From NCBI GenBank assembly GCA_031761405.1, contig JASEVX010000010.1:8373209-8437208 (forward strand): 64,000 nucleotides of DNA, in the 5' to 3' direction. A program made the position numbers and the translations under genes. The stretch's first letter is position 1. Each line of letters starts with the position of its first letter. This document shows positions 60,001-64,000 of the stretch, in pieces. Source of the DNA: Serripes groenlandicus (taxonomy: Eukaryota > Mollusca > Bivalvia > Cardiida > Cardiidae). Under the pieces are notes generated by a model. The model made no database searches. It saw only the letters and a list, made by a program, of their open reading frames with translations, and was not told the DNA's origin.

Positions 60001-62273
60001 AGTATAGTATTGGGTCAGGCATCGGTTGTTTCCCAAAACTCATATTTGTTTCATCTGTAAATAGTGAAGACTACTGCTTGCCTACTGCTCACATAATCTC
60101 ACCAGAGCCTTCACCAGATTTCGCATATATATATATATATATGGTATAACTCGAAAACGATTGATTAATTGATTGTTTGGTGTTTGAAGGCGTTTTCATC
60201 CATTTTTCAGTTATATCACGGCGTCTTCTGGGTAAGTTACCAGTACTACTGGTCCATTCATCCTGACATAAACCAGTCAGCCGTAATGCTAACCCCACAA
60301 CCTTGAGTGCCAAAGAGAGAAACTCATATGATTTTGGCACTTGTATCATCTGCGTTTAGTGAAGACTCCTGCTCACATAGTCTCACCAGAGCCTTCACTA
60401 AATTCCGCATGTGTATGATATAGCTCTAAATACATATTTAGAAAAAGTAATACGCTATAAGTGTATCAGCCTTAATATAACGCACATGCATGTTAACCCT
60501 GTGCCACTTGCAGACGCATTTTGACGTTACTGCAGCAGACGACTTTTAAAAACCGTGTGACAATAATTTACTTACATTTTAAAGAGATTTTCAATACTTT
60601 TGCCTAGAAGTTTTGAAAGTCGTCTGCTTCAGATTACACTTTCATTTATGGAGATTTTCCGTTCTTTTGCCTAGAAGTTTTCAAAGTCGTCTGCTTCAAT
60701 GTGTGTTGTATGAGGGAAAGGGTTAATGTGGTACCAAATCGGAGACTCCCTTATATACCCGCAGCAAGGGTGTAGCTCCCTTAAGGCACTGTAGGCACGT
60801 GCCTACACATATTTTCTCAAAATGCCCCAAACATGCAGCTGCGGCGATACACATCTGCGTAATGTATCGACCAGATAAGCCTGTGCTGTCCGCGCAGACT
60901 GATCCGGCCGACACATTCCGTCTAAGCGGGGATAGATAGAGTAGTGATTCCTGAAACAAAAATCCACAGGAAGCGAAAAGTGTATATCCGGGTACGCCTG
61001 TGTGGCATACTTATGAACCACAATGTTGATTTTCTCAAGAGACGGCCTACACATTGATTATTGCCAAGCTACGCCCGCTAGTGTATTTGTAGTACTTTTA
61101 TATTCGATTGTTTTTTGTTTTACGCCGTTTTCAATCATTTTTCAATTATATTTCTGGTTAAGTTACCAGTACTATTTGTCCGTTTATCCTGACACCAGCC
61201 AGTTAGTCGTAATGCTATACCCGCAACCATGAGCCCCAAGTAGAGCAGCCATTACTACCATGTTAAAGTCTGTGATAGTTAATAAAAGTACTGACAGCGT
61301 CCGGTATATAAACTATACACAGTTCACAGAAATACAATATTTACCTCCCCTGCGGCCATGTTTATAGGCAAAATTCGTATATGTTGAACCAGACACTTAT
61401 ACATACTGTGTATGTATATGTGTCTGGTTGAATACAGGTAGATCAAATATAATTTCATTGAACAACTACAGATATATCTAAATCAAGAATCTGATTTTAT
61501 CAGATAATAACAAAAGCTTCAGCGAAACATGGTTATCAAACTTATATTCATATGTGTCTTCTTAATTGATGCATTTCTTTTGTTAATTATACTCTATTAA
61601 TGCTGACCTCATTTGCATATCAAAAATGGCCGACAGGAGAAGATCCTTAGTGTAGTTCTTGAAACTACGTCAGAAGCATTTTCGGCAAAAACCCTTTACC
61701 CTTTCCCTCATACGACAATTCTGCAGCAGACGACTTTGAACATATTTTGTTAAAAAATAGAAAATCTCTATAATTGAATGGATAACCTGTGACTTAAATT
61801 GGAAAACATTGTGGCAAAAGGAGAAATTGCTCATTTTGAGAAATTTCTTCTTTTATTAAGTAGTTTTCAAAAAGCTGTCTGCTGCAGAGGCGTCCGAAAG
61901 CGTCTATATGAGGGAAAGGGTTAAAAAAAAAGTCAGTATTTACCTCTGTATTGAATCGAATGTGTCGTTTTAGATTGAACTGGTCAGCGTAGAGATTGAA
62001 ATACTTGTCAACGTATTTGTTATGCATATACACGGCATATTCCTTGGGTATCGGGAAGTCGCTGTAACACATCATTTCTTTGGAGGTGTTGATCACAGTG
62101 GATTTCATCACACACGATTGTCCATTTTCAACGTCTGGTGTGTAGTGCCAGAGTCCCCCAATGTAGTCCGTCCTCTCGAAGCAGTCCGGGATCAAACCCT
62201 CGTCCAGGCAGCATTTTATGGCTGTTAGACCGCTAGCTCCGGCCCCTATGACTGCGATCTTCTTCCCCGCCAT
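47798..62273 (-). CDS. FMO: FMO copy B, whole gene model (5 coding exons, intact)
   Basis: Flavin-containing monooxygenase. The family uses FAD, NADPH and O2 to oxygenate soft nucleophilic N or S atoms and normally sits on the ER membrane. The coding exons on the minus strand are 62273-61944, 59945-59646, 57237-56680, 53248-53083 and 48048-47798. Every internal boundary has AG/GT, and the phases join cleanly (0,0,0,1) into 534 residues, the usual FMO length. Visible motifs are GAGASG near residues 10-15 (FAD), the FMO signature F-G-H-Y near 167-177, GIGNSG near 192-197 (NADPH), ATGY near 330-333, and a hydrophobic C-terminal helix. No frameshift or stop was found. Introns 3 and 4 contain large minisatellites. 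The substrate cannot be read from sequence. UTRs and promoter were not identified. Confidence 0.93.
48049..49309. other. Intron 4 of B between exon 5 and VNTR2
   Basis: Aligns in reverse with 30390-31408 of A. Holds the MITE at 48479-48704 and a half MITE at about 49095-49255 (GGCAAAAGG-like centre, TATATGAGGGAAATGG end). No gene. Confidence 0.6.
48479..48704. mobile_element. piggyBac-like MITE, intron 4 of B
   Basis: TTAA at 48475-48478 and 48705-48708. Counterpart of 30735-30956. The palindromic centre is GCTCAAAGCGAGC. Confidence 0.75.
49310..52875 (-). repeat. 48-bp minisatellite VNTR2, intron 4 of B (about 74 units)
   Basis: Reverse complement of the A array in the same intron. It contains a 426-bp higher-order duplication (about 50941-51366 and 51367-51792) marked by a shared shortened unit ACGTTGTTGGCTC and a shared deletion near TGATGACATTCG. 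Confidence 0.95.
50941..51792 (-). repeat. 426-bp higher-order repeat inside VNTR2 of B
   Basis: Two consecutive blocks share the same set of private variants in the same order: a shortened unit with TACGTTGTTGG, a CTAACTGATATTG unit, a unit lacking about 12 bp, and an AAGTTATCATG unit. They differ at only a few bases, implying one recent block duplication. Confidence 0.85.
53083..53248 (-). CDS. FMO: FMO copy B, coding exon 4
   Basis: This 166-bp exon encodes about 55 residues, with the frame continuing through [23 protein letters not shown] and ending ...CKPDF plus one base (phase 1) at a GTAAGT donor. The pattern of a [13 protein letters not shown] motif followed by MDELA is typical of the FMO C-terminal third. 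The acceptor AAG is less canonical than the TAG in copy A. The 48-bp minisatellite of intron 4 begins about 200 bp downstream on the coding strand. Confidence 0.92.
53725..55910 (-). repeat. 36-bp minisatellite VNTR1, intron 3 of B (about 60 units)
   Basis: Reverse-complement counterpart of 22785-25350, in the same intron. Units carry GCATGCGAGCCTGTGTATCC (+ strand view) and CTCACCAGA. Many units have a 2-bp gain (GTGTATATCC or GTGGGTATCC). Blocks of units recur about 540 and 620-656 bp apart, suggesting higher-order duplication. Confidence 0.95.
55911..56679. other. Intron 3 of B next to exon 3
   Basis: Mirrors 21986-22784 of A and is non-coding. Includes CCTGGCCTGGCTGATCTGGA near 56100, conserved in both arms, and a GGTAACTT SINE-like relic near 56590-56640. 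Confidence 0.6.
56680..57237 (-). CDS. FMO: FMO copy B, coding exon 3
   Basis: This 558-bp exon (186 codons, residues 211-396) is phase 0 at both ends. It opens with [10 protein letters not shown] after a CAG acceptor and ends in ATRVIK before GTAAGA. It holds the central substrate-channel portion of the FMO fold, including MATGY near residues 330-333 and the [14 protein letters not shown] segment typical of FMOs. It differs from copy A by scattered conservative changes (for example PGVEKGF against PNVDNGF), so both copies have diverged in coding sequence. Confidence 0.94.
57238..59645. other. Intron 2 of B, with D-family repeat
   Basis: About 57430-58730 is the D repeat. 58945-58972 forms a hairpin (GACGCCGCG/CGCGGCGTC). 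59080-59180 carries an inverted pair of AAACATAGGTTTTGGGTACTC-like arms around CGTCTCAGTGAGTCGATTC. It lacks the LINE found in A. Confidence 0.55.
59646..59945 (-). CDS. FMO: FMO copy B, coding exon 2 (FMO signature, NADPH site)
   Basis: This 300-bp exon is phase 0 at both ends, with a CAG acceptor after a T-rich tract and a GTAC donor after CAG. It encodes residues 111-210. It carries the CTGHH segment, the FMO-identifying motif [11 protein letters not shown], and the NADPH-binding strand [14 protein letters not shown]. The run encoding Lys-Thr is five A on the coding strand (five T at 59873-59877), which keeps the frame open. Copy A has six A at the same place and is frameshifted. Confidence 0.94.
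60145..60335 (-). repeat. SINE-type 3' module, mirrored copy
   Basis: Reverse-complement counterpart of 16855-17045 in intron 1 of B, next to an (AT)n run at 60127-60141. Confidence 0.6.
60497..60722. mobile_element. piggyBac-like MITE, unexpanded (intron 1 of B)
   Basis: TTAA at 60493-60496 and 60723-60726, ends CCCTGTGCC and GAGGGAAAGGG. It shares position and flanks with 15828-16696 but without the amplified 67-bp unit. Confidence 0.8.
60735..61075. repeat. Degraded MITE P2 in intron 1 of B
   Basis: Core blocks GTAATGTATCGACC, CGCGCAGACTGATCCGGCCG and TTTCTCAAGAGACGGCC. Related to 14085-14400 in A. Confidence 0.6.
61105..61265 (-). repeat. SINE-type 3' module
   Basis: Contains TTACGCCGTTTTCAATCATT, GTTACCAGTACTATTTGTCC and AGTCGTAATGCTATACCC. 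Counterpart of 15595-15745 in A. Confidence 0.55.
61699..61920. mobile_element. piggyBac-like palindromic MITE, intron 1 of B
   Basis: Mirror of 14918-15139. One TTAA (61921-61924) is intact; the other has mutated to TTAC. Confidence 0.78.
61944..62273 (-). CDS. FMO: FMO copy B, coding exon 1 (FAD-binding)
   Basis: This 110-codon exon starts at ATG 62273-62271. The start is favoured because the FAD Rossmann motif (VIGAGASGL, GxGxxG) begins seven residues later, as in other FMOs. The [10 protein letters not shown] segment follows the second strand and is typical of the family. The exon ends after a GAG codon at a GTAAAT donor, phase 0. A TTAA-flanked palindromic MITE starts about 20 bp into the intron. 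Compared with copy A there are only a few substitutions, for example residue 2 Ala/Thr, residue 6 Ile/Val, Ile/Asn before PDCF, and Asp/Glu in YADQF. Confidence 0.94.
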
Positions 62274-62314
62274 TGTACCAATATTCTGTCACCAGTCCTA
62301 TATTTAGTAAGTGT

Positions 62315-62470
62315 TTGCTGTTTAACGTTGTTTTTCAACATTTTGTTCAGTTATATCCACGCCTTTTCTAGGCAAGTTACCAGTACTACTGGTTCGTTTA
62401 TTAAGACACCACCGATTCGGTCGTAATGTTAACCACAAAACGCTGAATTTCAAGGAGGGAGAGACATTTA
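62315..62470 (-). repeat. SINE-type 3' module upstream of FMO B
   Basis: GTTACCAGTACTACTGGTTC and GGTCGTAATGTTAACC blocks. The counterpart upstream of A is at about 14400-14530. Confidence 0.55.
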
Positions 62471-62951
62471 TCTTTCTAGATTTAGTAAAACATATTCAGA
62501 TTAATCTACCCATTCGGGAAGTCAGAAACGGATCTACCCTGTGAGAAAAGTAGTAACACATTTTTTTATCATATTTGGTTGACTGTGTCCTTACGTAATT
62601 TTTTTCAAATATATCACGGCATTGGCGGTGGAGGGTTCGATATCCGGCCGGGGTTATATGACACACGGTTCAGAAATACTGGTAACGTAACCAGGGAACG
62701 CAGGGATGTAATTGAAAAATTGTTGAAAATGGAGTAAAAGATCATATAAACAAACAGCCTAAACATACGTACCGTCTAGATATTTCACTACACACAGACA
62801 ATACCGTGTTAAAACCACACGTGTACAATATCAAACCGTTATCTTACACGTGCTACATAACATCGTTCTGTTCATATTGTTAACTGAAACAGAAAACGCC
62901 GTGATATAACTGACAAAATGTTAAAAAAGGCGTAAAACATCCTATAAACAA

Positions 62952-63240
62952 GCCGAGCCCCGGGAGCTCAGTCGGTAGCGACGCGAGCTGTTGTGAGTTT
63001 GAATCCCAGCTTGGCCAAAATTCTTTCCAACGTTCGACAAATTTTCATTGTGACCTACGTCATTCGTCTTTCACCAATGGGCTGTTTAACAGTCTATGTG
63101 GAAAAGCAGCCAGTTGCTTGGAAAGTATGTTGTGTGGTGTACTGGTGTGGGAAAACCAGGAAACGAAGGTGAACTGGTCGCCGTGATATGACTGAAAAAT
63201 TGTTGAAAACGGCGCTAAACCCCAATCAATCAATCAATAA
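62952..63240 (+). mobile_element. Full-length tRNA-derived SINE, arm B only
   Basis: 289 bp with an A box in GAGCTCAGTCGGTAGCGACG, B box GAGTTTGAATCCCAGC, conserved body CACCAATGGGCTG...AGCAGCCAGTTGCTTGG, 3' module CCGTGATATGACTGAAAAAT and an (AATC)n tail. It is flanked by the 13-bp ATCCTATAAACAA at 62939-62951 and 63241-63253. The mirrored site in A (7752-7764, reverse complement) has a single copy, so it is empty. Confidence 0.88.
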
Positions 63241-63472
63241 ATCCTATAAACAAACAGCTAAAGTATACGTACCTTCTACATATATATACCCACTACACAC
63301 AGGCGCTATAAAACCGTTATCTTTCACACGTTACATAAAAATCGTTCTGTGTATATACACTGGGTCGGAAATAGACCAATTAACGTCACTAGAAGTTTAA
63401 AATCTAGGATGAGGCTCGTAGGGTTAAAGATTAAACTTAAAAATACATAACCCCTTTCCCAATACTACATTT

Positions 63473-63731
63473 GAGCCATCCCGCGAGAAAACCAACGTCG
63501 TGGACTCTGCGTAAAGTATCGACCGGATCAGCATAATCATGCCGCGCAGACTTACCCGGATAGACACTTTTCGCCTCCTCTGGATTTTCTGTTTCAGGAA
63601 TCATTACCCTATGCCTCTATCCCCCTGAGGCGGAATGTGTCGGCCCAGATCAGTATGCGGGGACTGTGCAGGCAGATCTGGATCGATACATTACGCAGAG
63701 ACCTTATGTTAGTTTTCTCGCCGGACGGCTC
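63473..63731. repeat. Foldback MITE P2 at the outer edge of arm B
   Basis: Both terminal repeats are present (GAGCCATCCCGCGAGAAAAC and its complement ending GGACGGCTC). The partner in A (7328-7556) is truncated. 63732-63880 is a TTAA-MITE fragment (CTGCAGCAGACGACTTC). The last 120 bp show nothing. Confidence 0.75.
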
Positions 63732-64000
63732 ATTTCTGCAGCAGACGACTTCAAAAATATCTCGTGTGAAAAGATTTTTCTATAAACAACGGTAAACTTA
63801 TTGAATTTTATCTCATGATGAGCAAATTCTCCGTTTGCCACGATGTTTTCAACAATGCTTCAATATGCGTCTGCAGGAAGGAAATAGTAACTACGAATCT
63901 TGATCAGATTCATGTGTTCTATGCCATCTGCATATAGTAAAACCACGAGTGATTCTGTGAATATGCATATACAGTCCAACCTGTGTTTAAAGACCAATCA

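Larger units (their letters stand above)
47665..63731 (-). repeat. Large inverted duplication, arm B
   Basis: Mirror of arm A, about 16.1 kb, containing intact FMO copy B. Compared with A it lacks the 7846-12858 element, the 18239-19585 LINE and the 26165-27560 repeat. It has gained a SINE at 62952-63240. Sequence between exon 5 and about 47670 still aligns with A; beyond that only copy C's flank is similar. Confidence 0.85.

Overview
The window is animal nuclear DNA, most likely from a bivalve mollusc. It is AT-rich, has small coding exons in long introns, and is crowded with tRNA-derived SINEs ending in (ATCA)n, TTAA-flanked palindromic MITEs, minisatellites and the GACGGACGGAC-type repeats common in bivalve genomes. 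The species cannot be fixed from sequence alone.

The only convincing host genes encode flavin-containing monooxygenases (FMO). Copy A is on + (14568-31659) and copy B on - (62273-47798). They lie tail to tail and have the same five coding exons of 330, 300, 558, 166 and 251 bp, giving a 534-residue enzyme. The motifs are an FAD GxGxxG, the FMO signature FxGxxxHxxxY, an NADPH GxGxSG, ATGY and a C-terminal membrane anchor. B is intact. A has one extra A in a homopolymer of exon 2, which stops the frame after about 143 residues, so A is either a young pseudogene or a consensus error. A third copy (C) survives only as a terminal exon at 3517-3770 (-).

A and B sit in the arms of a large inverted duplication, roughly 7328-31803 against 63731-47665, with a 15.9 kb spacer. 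Introns, MITEs and two large intronic minisatellites are mirrored: a 36-bp unit in intron 3 and a 48-bp unit in intron 4. Differences between the arms work as empty-site evidence. A alone carries a 5 kb TA-flanked TIR element with a nested 2.15 kb element (8-bp target duplication), a truncated LINE, and an extra intron-4 repeat. B alone carries a full tRNA-SINE with a 13-bp target duplication.

The spacer holds a decayed Ginger-type transposon (integrase, OTU-like protease, repeat-encoded linker, F-box-like tail; 32774-35213, -), several minisatellites, bivalve repeats, a SINE/MITE cluster and a perfect 36-bp palindrome near the geometric centre. Left of the A arm (1-7300) are copy C, a foldback element, short tandem arrays and an 819-bp segment apparently identical to part of the nested element. 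No rRNA, functional tRNA, CRISPR or operon-like structure was seen. Long open frames over the minisatellites are artefacts of unit lengths divisible by three.
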